A DNA stretch of 64,000 bases from CALOBA01 sp942491465 (GCA_942491465.1 CALOBA010000045.1:248001-312000), one strand, 5' to 3'; shown: positions 35,632 to 46,038, counted from the stretch's first letter. Numbers and translations are program-made. Notes: a model not told the origin generated them from the letters alone.

Positions 35632-37326
35632 TCACGTAATCGGCCGAAGCATCGCATAGTCTTGCCGGCGCAGGGCATCGAGGAGATCGCGGACGTCTCC
35701 ATCCGGCGACCCGACCCCCCGCAGCACGGCCTTGCCCAGTTGCAAGCTGCCCTCCGCGACTTCGGGCATGGCGTGGGTGACCCCGTGCGCGAGCAGACTA
35801 TCCCGATTGCTCAGGTTGCGGACCCGGGCATACACGGGAACGCCAGGATAGAAATTCCTCACCGTGCTGACCAGTTTTTCGGTCTGATGCATGTCATAAA
35901 GCGTCACCACGAGGGCCGCCGCGTCACCAATTCCGGAGGCGTCCAGGACATGGGGATCGGTCATATCGCCGAAGCGGACGTTGCGGCCCTCCCGTTTTCC
36001 CAGCCATACCCGGTTCGGATCCATGTCGAACGCGACGAACGGTATGCCGCTTTTCTCGAGCATCAGGCAGATGACCCGTCCGCCACGGCCGTAACCGGCA
36101 ACCACGACGTGCCGCGCGAGATCCACACCCGCCTCGTCGGTAGGCGCGCCGGCTCCCGGCGCGGCCGCGAGCCGATTGGCGAGGAAATCGCCCAGTTTGG
36201 TCATCAGGGGCGTTACGATCATGGTGACGGTGATCAGCGACAGCGCGACGGCGAACATCTCGGCGCTCAGAAGTCCCGCGGCATGGGCCGCGCCGAACAG
36301 GACGAATCCGAACTCCCCACATTGCGAGAGGATGAACGCGGTCCGCACCGCCACGCTTCGGCCCAGCCCGAAAACGAGACCGAGCACAAACAGCGTGGCG
36401 ACCTTCAGGATAAGCAGGGCGAAGACCGCTTCCGCCACCGCCCCCGAAAAATTCCATAACAGGCTGACGTCGATGGACATCCCAACGGAGATGAAGAACA
36501 GGCCCAGCATCAACCCCTTGAACGGTTCCACCGCCGCTTCGATCTGGTGGCGGTAATCCGAGGCCGACAGCGTCATGCCGACGAGGAAAGCGCCCAAGGC
36601 CATGGATACACCGACCAGTTCCATGACGTAGGCGGCGCCGAGCGCGGCCAGCATGGTGACGATGCCGAAGGCTTCCATGTTCCGGCTCTGCGCCGTCTTG
36701 GCCAACAGCCAAGGAATGACGTACCGGCCGACCGCGAGCACGCAACAAATCAGGCCGACAACCGCCAGAACCTCGAGCCAGAACGGCTGTTCCGATGCCA
36801 TGACCGGGGCGTCCGCCAACACCGGCACCATGGCGAGAAGCGGCACGATGGCGATATCCTGCATCAACAGGACCGCGAACGCGGCCTTGCCGTGGGGCGT
36901 CGCCATGTCACCCCGCTCGGCCAGCATCTGCACCACGAACGCCGTGGACGAAAGGGCGAACCCGAGACCGAGGATCAGCGCCACTTTCCATTCAAAGCCG
37001 TTCAGCATCACGTAGCCGGCGATCACCATGCCCGTGAACAGCACCTGCGCCGAGCCCAGGCCGAACACCGCGCCGCGCATGGACCAGAGCTTGCTGGGCT
37101 GCATCTCCAGGCCGATCACGAACATGAGCAGCACCACCCCGAGTTCCGTGAAATGGCGGAGTTGATCGACCTCGGTGGTGATGGCGAATCCCGAGGGACC
37201 GGCGATGACCCCGGCGGCGAGAAAGCCCAACACCGATCCGAGCCCGAGGCGCTTGAACAGAAAAACAAAGACCGCGGCGCCGGCGAGGAGGATCACGGCG
37301 GCCAGCAGAAACTCGTCCAAATGCAT
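35632..37326 (-). CDS. CPA2-type cation/proton antiporter with RCK domain (KefB-like)
   Basis: A 564-residue K+(Na+)/H+ antiporter. The first 380 residues carry 12-13 membrane helices with motifs such as VLLMFVIGLEMQPSKLWSM and VSMALGAFLVGMTLS. The C-terminal RCK domain has the Rossmann motif VVVAGYGRGGRV and would bind NAD(H) or a related regulator. Systems of this kind control K+ efflux and cytosolic pH. I start at MHLDEFLLAAV because the membrane domain begins there and longer frames add unlikely sequence. It is divergent from the phosphotransacylase gene. Confidence 0.85.
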   Translation of the reverse strand: MHLDEFLLAAVILLAGAAVFVFLFKRLGLGSVLGFLAAGVIAGPSGFAITTEVDQLRHFTELGVVLLMFVIGLEMQPSKLWSMRGAVFGLGSAQVLFTGMVIAGYVMLNGFEWKVALILGLGFALSSTAFVVQMLAERGDMATPHGKAAFAVLLMQDIAIVPLLAMVPVLADAPVMASEQPFWLEVLAVVGLICCVLAVGRYVIPWLLAKTAQSRNMEAFGIVTMLAALGAAYVMELVGVSMALGAFLVGMTLSASDYRHQIEAAVEPFKGLMLGLFFISVGMSIDVSLLWNFSGAVAEAVFALLILKVATLFVLGLVFGLGRSVAVRTAFILSQCGEFGFVLFGAAHAAGLLSAEMFAVALSLITVTMIVTPLMTKLGDFLANRLAAAPGAGAPTDEAGVDLARHVVVAGYGRGGRVICLMLEKSGIPFVAFDMDPNRVWLGKREGRNVRFGDMTDPHVLDASGIGDAAALVVTLYDMHQTEKLVSTVRNFYPGVPVYARVRNLSNRDSLLAHGVTHAMPEVAEGSLQLGKAVLRGVGSPDGDVRDLLDALRRQDYAMLRPIT

Positions 37327-37559
37327 TGTCGAAACCCTTTCGGGGGAGTTGGGGAGGGCAAGGGCGACGGCGTCTTTTATCAACCGGAACCGTCGGGAAT
37401 TCAAGCCAAGCATGCCGGGCCCGCCGCGCGCCGTGCGTTCATTTTCTCCGTGCCACGGCATGCGTCGGCGCGGGTTTTTCCATGGAATCACATTGCCGTC
37501 ATCGTATTCGTGCTATTATTGTGCAGTGCACACTTAAGGACCGAACAGGAGCGTTTCCG

Positions 37560-38975
37560 ATGCCCGCGATGCTTGAAAACAAGACCTTCGACGAGATTCG
37601 GGTCGGTGACTCCGCCGCAATGACGCGGGCGCTCAGAAAAGACGATATCGAAACCTGGGCCGCCATCACCGGGAATATCAACCCGGCCTTCGTGAGTGAC
37701 GCACTGGCCAAGAAGGGCATCGCCCGTGGGGAGGGCAGCGGTTCCGGCATGTGGGGCGCGTCGCTGTTCGCCACCATCGTCGGAACGCAGCTTCCCGGCC
37801 TCGGAACCATAACGAAGAATACGGAACTGCGGTTTCACCATGGATTGCGCGTGGGCGTCCCGGTGACCGCGACGGTCACGGTGAAGGAAAAGCACGCGGC
37901 CACCGGAACCCTCGTGCTCGACTGCCGGTGTGTCGACCCCGACGGGACCGAGTTGATCACGGGGATCGGCGAGGTCGTGGCGCCGACCGAAAAGATAAGG
38001 CAACCCGTCGTCGACCTGCCCAAGGTGCAGCTCCGGCGCGAGGACCGCTATCTCGAACTCATCAAGCAATGCGAGGGGCTTGCCCCCGTCACCACGGTGG
38101 TCGTGCATCCCTGCAGCGACGACGCCCTCCTCGGTCCCATCGAAGCCGCCCAGCGCGGACTGATCGAGCCGATCCTGGTGGGGCCGGAAAAGAAAATCCG
38201 GGCCTTGGCGGCACAGGAGGGGCTGGATATTTCCCCCTACCGCCTGATCTCCACCGAGCACAGTCACCACGCGGCCGAGCAGGGCGTGGCCCTGGTTCGC
38301 GCCGGCGAGGCGGCCGCGCTGATGAAGGGCAGCCTCCACACCGACGAACTGCTGCATGCCGTCTTGAGCAAGGACAAGGGCCTTCGAACCGAGCGGCGCA
38401 TCAGCCACTGTTTCCTGCTGTCGGTTCCCACGTACGCGCGGCCGATCATCGTCACCGACGCGGCCATCAATATTTTTCCCGATCTCGCGACCAAGGCCGA
38501 TATCTGCCAGAACGCGATTTATCTCGCCCACGCAATGGGAATGGATCAACCGAAGGTGGCGATCCTGTCGGCGGTGGAGACGGTCACCCCCGGCATTCCC
38601 TCCACGCTCGAGGCCGCGGCTCTCTGCAAGATGGCCGACCGGGGCCAGATCAAGGGCGGTCTTCTTGACGGCCCCCTCGCCTTCGACAACGCCATCGATC
38701 TGGAAGCCGCCGAAATCAAGGGCATCAACTCTCCGGTGGCGGGGCTTGCCGACATTCTCGTGGTTCCCGACCTCGAGGCCGGCAACATGCTGGCCAAGCA
38801 ATTGACCTTCATGGCCGACGCCGAAGCGGCCGGTATCGTGCTGGGCGCCCGCGTTCCCATCGTTCTCACCAGCCGCGCCGACAGCGCGCGCACCCGCCTG
38901 GCGTCGTGCGCCGTGGCCGTGCTCCTCGTCGAGCACCAGCGAAAGGCCATGGCGACCGCGGCCGCGGCGGAGTGA
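37560..38975 (+). CDS. Bifunctional enoyl-CoA hydratase/phosphate acetyltransferase
   Basis: A fusion of an N-terminal MaoC-like hot-dog hydratase (residues 1-150; ITGNINPAFVSD, with the D and H of the MaoC site) and a C-terminal phosphotransacylase (residues 160-470; LMKGSLHTDELL, ILSAVETVTPGIPST, GLADILVVPDLEAGNM). It should convert acyl-CoA to acyl-phosphate and feed acetate kinase. The gene is followed by ackA and fabI, an alphaproteobacterial cluster that links acyl-phosphate metabolism with fatty acid synthesis. AGGAG lies eight bases before the start, and GTGCAGTGCAC at about 37521 could be an operator. Confidence 0.85.
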   Translation: MPAMLENKTFDEIRVGDSAAMTRALRKDDIETWAAITGNINPAFVSDALAKKGIARGEGSGSGMWGASLFATIVGTQLPGLGTITKNTELRFHHGLRVGVPVTATVTVKEKHAATGTLVLDCRCVDPDGTELITGIGEVVAPTEKIRQPVVDLPKVQLRREDRYLELIKQCEGLAPVTTVVVHPCSDDALLGPIEAAQRGLIEPILVGPEKKIRALAAQEGLDISPYRLISTEHSHHAAEQGVALVRAGEAAALMKGSLHTDELLHAVLSKDKGLRTERRISHCFLLSVPTYARPIIVTDAAINIFPDLATKADICQNAIYLAHAMGMDQPKVAILSAVETVTPGIPSTLEAAALCKMADRGQIKGGLLDGPLAFDNAIDLEAAEIKGINSPVAGLADILVVPDLEAGNMLAKQLTFMADAEAAGIVLGARVPIVLTSRADSARTRLASCAVAVLLVEHQRKAMATAAAAE

Positions 38976-38980
38976 CCGCC

Positions 38981-40177
38981 ATGCGGAACGCCATCCTCGT
39001 CATCAACGCCGGCTCCTCGAGCATCAAGTTCGCCGGCTTCACGGAATCCGAAACCGGCGAGCCCGATTTGCTGGGCAAGGGACAAATCGAGGGTATCGGG
39101 ACCGCGCCCTACTTTTATGTCAAAGACGACAACGGTTCGCTCGTCGGCGAATACCGTTGGCCATCGGGAGCGGCGGTGGGACACGCCGAGAGTCTCCACT
39201 ACCTTATCGAATGGATCGAGAAGAACGCCACCGGCGTCAGGGTAGCGGCCGCGGGTCACCGGGTCGTGCATGGCGGCCTGCGATACTCGGGCGCCACGCT
39301 GATCGACGACACCGTGATGACCGAACTGGAAAAGCTGGTGGCGTTGGCGCCGCTGCATCAGCCCAACAACCTCGCCGGCATTCGCGCGCTCGCCAAGGAG
39401 CATCCGGAACTGCCCCAGGTCGCCTGTTTCGATACCGCGTTTCACCGCACCCAGCCGCAGGTGGCGCAGATGTTCGCGCTGCCCCGTTCCATGTGGGACA
39501 CGGGCGTGCGCCGCTACGGCTTCCATGGACTGTCCTACGAATACATTGCGCGGAGGCTGCCCGACCATGCGCCCGGGGCCGCGCGGGCGGTGGTCGCTCA
39601 TCTCGGCAGCGGCGCCAGCATGTGCGCCATCAGGGACGGCAGGAGCATCGAGAGCACCATGGGGTTTACCGCCGTGGACGGCCTGCCCATGGGGACCCGC
39701 ACCGGCGCCCTCGATCCGGGCGTCGTGCTGTATTGCATTCAAAGCCTCGGCATGGACGCCGGCGCCATCGAGAGGTTGCTCTACAAGGAATCGGGCCTGC
39801 TCGGCGTTTCGGGCATCAGCAACGATATGCGCGACCTGCTCGCCAGCGACGATCCGCGGGCGGCGGAGGCCATAGACTTGTTCGTCTATCATATCGCCAA
39901 GCAGGCGGCCGCGCTGGCCGCCGCCCTGGAAGGGCTCGACGCGCTGGTTTTCACCGCCGGCATCGGCGAGCACGCTCCGGAGATCCGCGAACGGGTCTGC
40001 CGCCGCGCCGCCTGGCTCGGGATCGAACTCGATCCCGAGGCAAATCGCCGGGGCGGCCCCCGCATCAGCACCGAACGCAGTCCCGTCGGCGCATGGGTGA
40101 TCCCCACCAACGAGGAACGGATGATCGCCATTCACACGCTTCGGGTCCTGGAAGAAAGGAAGGCAACCCATGACTGA
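38981..40177 (+). CDS. ackA: Acetate kinase
   Basis: Interconverts acetyl-phosphate and acetate with ATP. The 398-residue protein has the ASKHA motifs in order: NAGSSSIKFAGF, GHRVVHGG, CFDTAFHRTQP, YGFHGLSYEYIA, HLGSGASMCAI and FTAGIGEHAPEIRE. Active-site H and R residues are conserved. It starts 5 bp after the phosphotransacylase stop and overlaps fabI by 8 bp, so the three genes form an operon. Confidence 0.92.
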   Translation: MRNAILVINAGSSSIKFAGFTESETGEPDLLGKGQIEGIGTAPYFYVKDDNGSLVGEYRWPSGAAVGHAESLHYLIEWIEKNATGVRVAAAGHRVVHGGLRYSGATLIDDTVMTELEKLVALAPLHQPNNLAGIRALAKEHPELPQVACFDTAFHRTQPQVAQMFALPRSMWDTGVRRYGFHGLSYEYIARRLPDHAPGAARAVVAHLGSGASMCAIRDGRSIESTMGFTAVDGLPMGTRTGALDPGVVLYCIQSLGMDAGAIERLLYKESGLLGVSGISNDMRDLLASDDPRAAEAIDLFVYHIAKQAAALAAALEGLDALVFTAGIGEHAPEIRERVCRRAAWLGIELDPEANRRGGPRISTERSPVGAWVIPTNEERMIAIHTLRVLEERKATHD

Positions 40178-41003
40178 CACGACCATCAACACGGAACTGC
40201 TCGATTTCCTGAGAAGCCAGCGGCAACAGGGGATTCAGCCGCTTGCGGGAAAAAAGGGAATCATCATCGGCATCGCCAACGACCAATCCATCGCCTGGGG
40301 GTGCGCCCAGGCGTTCCGGGGGATCGGCGCCGATCTGTGCATGACCTACCTGAACGAGAAATCCAAGAAGTTCACCGAACCGCTCGCACAAGCACTCGAC
40401 ATTCCGCCGGCGCTCTACCTGCCTTGCGACGTCCGTGAAGAAGGACAGTTGGAAGCGGTCTTCGAAGCCATCGGCAAGCAGTGGGGCCGTTTGGACTTTG
40501 CCCTGCACTCCATTGCCTTCGCGCCCCGGGAGGACCTGCATGGCCGGGTGACCGATTGCTCGCGGGACGGGTTTCTGATGGCCATGGACGTTTCGTGTCA
40601 TTCCTTCATCCGCATGGCGAGGCTCGCCGAACCTCTCATGACGAACGGCGGCGCGCTGTTCACCATGAGCTATTTCGGCGCCGAGAAGGTGGTCGAGAAC
40701 TACAACGTCATGGGTCCGGTAAAGGCGGCGTTGGAAGCGACCTCGCGATACCTCGCCGCCGAACTGGGGCCGAAGGGCATCCGGGTGAACCCCATCTCTC
40801 CGGGTCCCATCAAGACCCGGGCCGCGTCCGGCATCGGCCGTTTCGACGAACTCATGGAAAAAGCGGCCGAGCGGGCGCCGTCCCGCGCCCTGGTGACCAT
40901 CGAGGACGTGGGCATGGCGACCGCTTTCCTCGCCACGGACTTCGCCAAGCTGATCACCGGCGACACCATGTACGTGGACGGCGGCTACCACGTGGTCGGG
41001 TAG
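40170..41003 (+). CDS. fabI: Enoyl-[acyl-carrier-protein] reductase (NADH), FabI
   Basis: Catalyses the last reduction of each fatty acid elongation round. The 277-residue SDR protein has the FabI-type variant of the cofactor site (IIIGIANDQSIAWG), the catalytic Tyr-(6)-Lys pair in YNVMGPVKAALE and a C-terminal GDTMYVDGGYHVVG. The N-terminus is about 20 residues longer than classical FabI, as is usual for the paralogue in this ackA-linked cluster. It may act on a special acyl chain rather than in the housekeeping pathway. Confidence 0.88.
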   Translation: MTDTTINTELLDFLRSQRQQGIQPLAGKKGIIIGIANDQSIAWGCAQAFRGIGADLCMTYLNEKSKKFTEPLAQALDIPPALYLPCDVREEGQLEAVFEAIGKQWGRLDFALHSIAFAPREDLHGRVTDCSRDGFLMAMDVSCHSFIRMARLAEPLMTNGGALFTMSYFGAEKVVENYNVMGPVKAALEATSRYLAAELGPKGIRVNPISPGPIKTRAASGIGRFDELMEKAAERAPSRALVTIEDVGMATAFLATDFAKLITGDTMYVDGGYHVVG

Positions 41004-41051
41004 ACGGCCGAACGCGCATCCAAACCCGGCTCACGGCCGCGGCCCGTCCGT

Positions 41052-41387
41052 CTATCGGAGGGGCCGGAAGTACTGTTCGTCGAGAGCGTCGAACATGATG
41101 ACGAATTGGCAGCCGAGGGCCATCGTGTCGCACTGGCGATGGGGGGCGTGTTCGGCGGCGCTTATCAATCGCTCGCGACGAACGTCATACAAGGTTGTCT
41201 GTATGGGTCCCTCCCCCGCCACGTCGATGACGGGCCGGCAGCCAACCGTCCACGGATCGCACCCCGCGCGCCTGTCGGAACCGAACTCGTGATAGGCCAG
41301 TTCGCACGCCGACAGGGCGAATACCGCGCCGATCAGGGCCAGTGGCGATAGCAGCGCCGCGAACCGGCGAGTGGCGGGAGGCGTCAT
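41052..41387 (-). CDS. Small lipoprotein of unknown function
   Basis: A 111-residue protein with a signal peptide ending in the lipobox LSAC, then a mature part with four further cysteines (AGCDPWTVGCRP and RQCDTMALGCQF), which could form two disulfides. No family is recognised. The ATG at 41387 has GGAG eight bases upstream. It is convergent with fabI, and nhaA lies downstream on the same strand's other side. Confidence 0.5.
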   Translation of the reverse strand: MTPPATRRFAALLSPLALIGAVFALSACELAYHEFGSDRRAGCDPWTVGCRPVIDVAGEGPIQTTLYDVRRERLISAAEHAPHRQCDTMALGCQFVIMFDALDEQYFRPLR

Positions 41388-41450
41388 GGTCAATGCTCCG
41401 CGAAATGGGGATCGCGCGGATCTTACATGGAATGGCGGGCGGATGAAACG

Positions 41451-42704
41451 TTAACCGTCCACCCGCGACCCCGCCGTCAAGGCATCAGGCTCGATTGCCG
41501 CGTCCGTCTCCGGCGGCGGCGGCGCGGACCCCTCCGCCGGTTTGGCGACGGCTCCGAACCCGAGGATCAGGAAGCCGGCGGCCGCCGACAGGACGGAGCC
41601 GGCGATGACGCCGAGGCGCACCGATGCGTCGAAATCCGCGTGCTGCCACGCCAGGCCGCCGATGAACAGGCTCATGGTGAAGCCGATGCCGCACATGACG
41701 GAAACGCCGTACAGTTGGATCCAATTGGCGCCTGCGGGCATTCGTGCAAGTCCGAACCGGATCATCAGAAACAGGACGCCGAACACGCCGATCTGCTTGC
41801 CGATGAACAGGCCGGCGGAGACGCCCAGTTGCACCGAATCCATGAAGCTGTGCAGACCGATACCGTCGAAGGATATTCCGGCGTTCGCGAACGCGAAGAT
41901 CGGCAGGATCGCGAACGCGACCCAACGGTGAAGACCGTGTTCCAGGTGGCGGAGCGGAGAATGGCCCTCGGCGTCCGTGGCTCGGAGCGGAATGGTCAGC
42001 CCGATGGCCACGCCGGCGAGCGTGGCGTGGACTCCCGACTTGAGCACGCACACCCAGATGAGTACGCCGATCACGATGTACGGCGCCGTCCTGGTGACAC
42101 CCAACAGGTTCAGAGCCACCAGAATCGCCAGCCCGCCCAACGCCAGGTACAACGACAGCAGGGACAGGTCGGCCGTGTAAAACAGCGCGATGACGATGAT
42201 CGCGCCAAGGTCGTCGAAGACGGCGATCGCGGTGAGCAGTACCTTGAGCGACAGCGGCACCTTGTTTCCGAGCAGCGCCATGACGCCGAGCGCAAAGGCG
42301 ATATCGGTCGCCGCCGGAATGGCCCAACCGTTCAGGTTTTGGGGCTGCCCGAGGTTGATGAGCACGTATATCAGGGCGGGAACCGCCATTCCGCCCACCG
42401 CCGCTACCGCCGGCAGGGCCGCCTGGGAGATCGTCGACAGCTCGCCTTCCAGCAACTCGCGCTTGATCTCCAGGCCCACGAGAAAAAAGAAAACCGCCAT
42501 CAGGCCGTCGTTGATCCACAGCAACAACGGTTTGTCGATATCCAGGGCGCCGACGCGGACCTGCGTGGGCAGGTTCAGAAACGCGTCGTACAGACCGGCG
42601 AGCGGGGAATTGGACACCACGACGGCAAGGGCCGCGGCGATCACCAAAATAATCCCGCCGGCGGCCTCCATCCTGAAGAAGTCGCGAATTGCACTCAACG
42701 GCAT
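41451..42704 (-). CDS. nhaA: Na+/H+ antiporter NhaA
   Basis: Exchanges internal Na+ for external H+ in the inner membrane. The 417-residue protein has about 12 helices and the three transport aspartates in AIPAATDIAFALG and AVFDDLGAII. It starts at MPLSAIRDFFRMEAAGG, where GGGGAG lies upstream; a much longer open frame (to 42926) is not credible. A proline-rich acidic tail follows the last helix. There is no nhaR regulator next to it. Confidence 0.9.
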   Translation of the reverse strand: MPLSAIRDFFRMEAAGGIILVIAAALAVVVSNSPLAGLYDAFLNLPTQVRVGALDIDKPLLLWINDGLMAVFFFLVGLEIKRELLEGELSTISQAALPAVAAVGGMAVPALIYVLINLGQPQNLNGWAIPAATDIAFALGVMALLGNKVPLSLKVLLTAIAVFDDLGAIIVIALFYTADLSLLSLYLALGGLAILVALNLLGVTRTAPYIVIGVLIWVCVLKSGVHATLAGVAIGLTIPLRATDAEGHSPLRHLEHGLHRWVAFAILPIFAFANAGISFDGIGLHSFMDSVQLGVSAGLFIGKQIGVFGVLFLMIRFGLARMPAGANWIQLYGVSVMCGIGFTMSLFIGGLAWQHADFDASVRLGVIAGSVLSAAAGFLILGFGAVAKPAEGSAPPPPETDAAIEPDALTAGSRVDG

Positions 42705-42967
42705 GACGTCTCCCCGCTCGCAGCTCTCCGATACCCGATCGACGGCCGGCGATCTTCGCTGTCGCGTTTCCGTCGCTGCCGATGGACGAGAATGCCAAAC
42801 CCGGCCCACCGGGACGTCGAGAGAGCAAACCATACAGGGCCGGGCCATGCGTGGTAAGTCAAGACTTCCCGGAAACGCGGTTGTCGCGAACAGGGTCGAA
42901 TAAATTCCCCCGGTCCGCGATCCCATCCATCGACGCCCGCGCCGAAAACAGCTAGTGTTGCGCCTCC

Positions 42968-44131
42968 TTGATCAAACTCGCCCCGATCCCTTTGGTTCCG
43001 GTCACGTTTTCCTTGTCCACACACCGCGCCCGATCTCTCGCCTGGACCCTGGTGCGCCTCGCCGTTTGCGCCGCCCTCGTCACGTATGTCGTGATGGCGC
43101 TGTCGTGGTACGATCAGGTGCATCTGGTCAATGGAACCGAGGGCCGGCTGCTGTCGGTGTCCGAAACGAGCCGCGAAACCACGCTCCGGGTCGATGGCCA
43201 TGCCATCACCGTTCCGGACGCGGACGTGGAGTCCATCGAGCCCGGGCTGGTGTCCCTGGTCAAGAGCGCGTCGCCGCGCGAGGCCCTGCTGGCCATCCTC
43301 CTGGCCCTGCCGGCACCCTTTGTCGGGGCATACCGTCTCTATCTGCTCCTGATCGGCCTTGACCTGAAAATCGCGAGGGCGCGCGCCATGGGCATTTCGC
43401 TGGTGGGCAACCTGGTGCAACTCGCCATGCCCGGCGCCACCGGGGCCGATATCTACCGGGGCATCATGTTGCGCAGATGGACCGGTTCGTGGCGTCCCGT
43501 GCTGGTCGCGCTCCTTACCGATCGCATTCTCGGATTACTGGCGCTCCTTGTGCTCGCGGGGGTGGCGGCCGCCATCTGGATCAACGACGCGGAGTTTGCC
43601 GGCATCGCCCGAGGCGTCCTCGCCGCCTGCGTGGCGGGGTCCCTGGCCATTTATTTGGTTCTCAGGTTTCGGCTGTACCGGCTTGTGCTTCGGTTGCTGA
43701 GGCTCTTCCGCAAGGATCCCGCCGTCACCTCCGACGGCATGATCGCCATCGGCGAACGTCTACTCGAAAAAAACCGCGTGCTAACCCACACCTTCGTGCT
43801 CAGCCTGATCGTCCAGGCCCTGATCGTCGCGTCGACGGCCGCCATCGGGATTTCGCTCGGCATCGATCATGCGGTCGAGGCGGCGGCGCTGATCATTCCG
43901 ACCGCCATGGTGCTGGCCATATTCATACCGACACCCCAGGGCTTCGGCGTGCTGGAGGGCGTGCTGGTGCTCGTGCTTGCCCCCCATATCGCCGGCGGCG
44001 CCAATGCCTGCGTTCTGTTGGCCCTCGGCTTCCGGTTCCTCCAGGTGGTTTGGGCGATCCCGGGCGTGCCGCTGATTTTGAGCGGCGACACCTGGAGCGC
44101 GTCCCGGGGCGAGACCACGACGGGGCCGTGA
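42968..44131 (+). CDS. YbhN-type flippase-like membrane protein
   Basis: A 387-residue membrane protein of the lysylphosphatidylglycerol synthase transmembrane/UPF0104 group. Typical features are LVGNLVQLAMPGATGADIYRG and AIFIPTPQGFGVLEG, with about eight helices. Members are thought to move lipids or lipid-linked compounds across the membrane. The open frame begins with TTG at 42968, and I see no better ATG before the first helix, so the exact start is uncertain. It precedes the ABC-F gene by 80 bp. Confidence 0.7.
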   Translation: MIKLAPIPLVPVTFSLSTHRARSLAWTLVRLAVCAALVTYVVMALSWYDQVHLVNGTEGRLLSVSETSRETTLRVDGHAITVPDADVESIEPGLVSLVKSASPREALLAILLALPAPFVGAYRLYLLLIGLDLKIARARAMGISLVGNLVQLAMPGATGADIYRGIMLRRWTGSWRPVLVALLTDRILGLLALLVLAGVAAAIWINDAEFAGIARGVLAACVAGSLAIYLVLRFRLYRLVLRLLRLFRKDPAVTSDGMIAIGERLLEKNRVLTHTFVLSLIVQALIVASTAAIGISLGIDHAVEAAALIIPTAMVLAIFIPTPQGFGVLEGVLVLVLAPHIAGGANACVLLALGFRFLQVVWAIPGVPLILSGDTWSASRGETTTGP

Positions 44132-44211
44132 GCAGGGATCGCGCCCCCGGCCGCCGGTGACCGCGTCCGAACCCTTCAACAACGGCGCGGAATAGTCTAA
44201 ACGCGAGGCTC

Positions 44212-46038
44212 ATGGCTCCACCGCTTCTGTTTCTTCGCGACATCCATCTGACCTTCGGCGGCCAGCCGCTGCTGGAGGGCGCGGAACTGTCCGTGTCCGA
44301 GGGCGACCGGTTGTGCCTGGTGGGACGCAATGGTTCGGGCAAGTCGACGCTGCTCAAGATTGCGGCGGGACTGGTGGAAGCCGACACCGGCGAGCGTTTC
44401 GTTCAACCCGGCGCGACGGTGCGCTATCTGCCCCAGGAACCGGATCTCTCCGGCCATGCCACCACCGGCGCCTACGTCGAGGCGGGCCTTGGCCCCGGCG
44501 ACGATCCCCACCGGGCGCGATACCTGTTGGCGCAATTGGGCCTCACCGGCGACGAGAACCCGGCCCGGCTCTCCGGCGGCGAGGCGAGACGGAGCGCGCT
44601 GGCCCGCGTCATGGCGCCAGAACCCGATATCCTGCTGCTCGACGAACCCACCAACCACCTCGACCTGCCCGCCATCGAATGGCTCGAAAGCACGCTGAAC
44701 GGTATCGGTTCCGCGCTGGTCCTGATCAGCCACGACCGGCGATTCCTGGAAAACCTCTCGCGATCCACCATCTGGCTGGATGGAGGTATCACCCGCGAAC
44801 TCGACCGCGGCTTCGCCCATTTCGAGGACTGGCGCGACGACGTGGTGGAACAGGCGGAACTCGAGCGCCACAAACTCAATCGCAAGATCCTCCAGGAAAT
44901 CAATTGGCTCCACTATGGCGGCGTGACCGCCCGCCGGCGGCGCAATCAGGGGCGCCTCCGCGCGCTCAACGCCATGCGCCGGCAACGCGGCGAACAGCGC
45001 CAGCCGGAAGGACGGGTCAGGATGACCGTCACCGAGGGCGACGTCTCTGGGAAGCTGGTGATCGAAGCCAAGGGCATCGCCAAATCCTACGGCGACCTCA
45101 AGGTTGTCGACGATCTTTCGCTGCGCATCCAGCGCGGCGACACGGTGGGGATCGTCGGTCCCAATGGCGCCGGCAAGACCACGCTCATCAACCTGTTGAC
45201 CGGCGCCCTGCAACCCGATTCCGGCACCGTCCGTCTTGGCGCCAACCTTCAGATGGTGTCTCTCGACCAGCGGCGTGAAAGCCTCGAGTCCCACTTGACC
45301 CTGAGCGAGGCGCTCACCGGCGGGCGCGGCGACATGGTGTTCGTCGCGGGCAAGCCCAAGCACCTGATCGCCTACATGAAGGATTTCCTGTTCGCGCCCG
45401 AGCAGGCGGGCACCCCCATCGGCGCGCTTTCGGGTGGCGAACGCGGCCGTCTGATGGTTGCCCGCGCCCTGGCGCAACCCTCCAATCTGCTGGTGCTCGA
45501 CGAGCCCACCAACGACCTCGACCTGGAAACCCTCGACCTGTTTCAGGAGATGCTGGACGAGTATTCCGGCACCGTCCTTCTGGTGAGTCACGATCGCGAT
45601 TTCCTCGACCGGGTGGTCACCTCGGTCATCGCCTTCGAGGGCGCCGGACGCTGGGTCGAGTACGCCGGCGGTTACAGCGACATGATCGCGCAGCGTGGCG
45701 GCGCCGCCACGGCGGCCAAACAGACGACGAAAACCGGGAAAGCGAAATCGGCCGCGTCCCCGGCCTCGCCGGACTCCCCGTCCGCGCCGGGCAGGAAGCG
45801 CAAGATGTCCTTCAAGGACGAACATGCCCACAAGGTCCTGCCGGCGCGGATCCAGGCCCTGGAATCCGAAATAACCCGTCTGCAAGCGGTTCTCGCGGAT
45901 CCGGGCTTTTATGCCCGCGACCCCGACGCCTTCGCCAGGACGGCGGCCGAGCTGGAAGCCGCCGGCGCCGATCTCGCGGCGGCGGAGGACCGGTGGCTGA
46001 GCCTCGAGATGCTCCGGGACGAACTGGAAAACGGATGA
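44212..46038 (+). CDS. ABC-F ATPase (Uup-like)
   Basis: A 608-residue soluble protein with two ABC domains and no membrane helices. Walker A motifs are GRNGSGKSTLL and GPNGAGKTTLI, signatures LSGGEARR and LSGGERGR, and Walker B motifs LLLDEPTNHLDLP and LVLDEPTNDLDLE. A C-terminal region (residues 520-608) is a charged linker and coiled coil, as in Uup. ABC-F proteins act on ribosomes or DNA intermediates. Its stop overlaps the gluQ start. Confidence 0.88.
   Translation: MAPPLLFLRDIHLTFGGQPLLEGAELSVSEGDRLCLVGRNGSGKSTLLKIAAGLVEADTGERFVQPGATVRYLPQEPDLSGHATTGAYVEAGLGPGDDPHRARYLLAQLGLTGDENPARLSGGEARRSALARVMAPEPDILLLDEPTNHLDLPAIEWLESTLNGIGSALVLISHDRRFLENLSRSTIWLDGGITRELDRGFAHFEDWRDDVVEQAELERHKLNRKILQEINWLHYGGVTARRRRNQGRLRALNAMRRQRGEQRQPEGRVRMTVTEGDVSGKLVIEAKGIAKSYGDLKVVDDLSLRIQRGDTVGIVGPNGAGKTTLINLLTGALQPDSGTVRLGANLQMVSLDQRRESLESHLTLSEALTGGRGDMVFVAGKPKHLIAYMKDFLFAPEQAGTPIGALSGGERGRLMVARALAQPSNLLVLDEPTNDLDLETLDLFQEMLDEYSGTVLLVSHDRDFLDRVVTSVIAFEGAGRWVEYAGGYSDMIAQRGGAATAAKQTTKTGKAKSAASPASPDSPSAPGRKRKMSFKDEHAHKVLPARIQALESEITRLQAVLADPGFYARDPDAFARTAAELEAAGADLAAAEDRWLSLEMLRDELENG

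Noticed and set aside
37493..37519. TTGCCG and TATTAT as a promoter of the phosphotransacylase operon
   Set aside because: The spacing of 15 bp is too short for a normal sigma70 promoter, so I did not list it as a feature.
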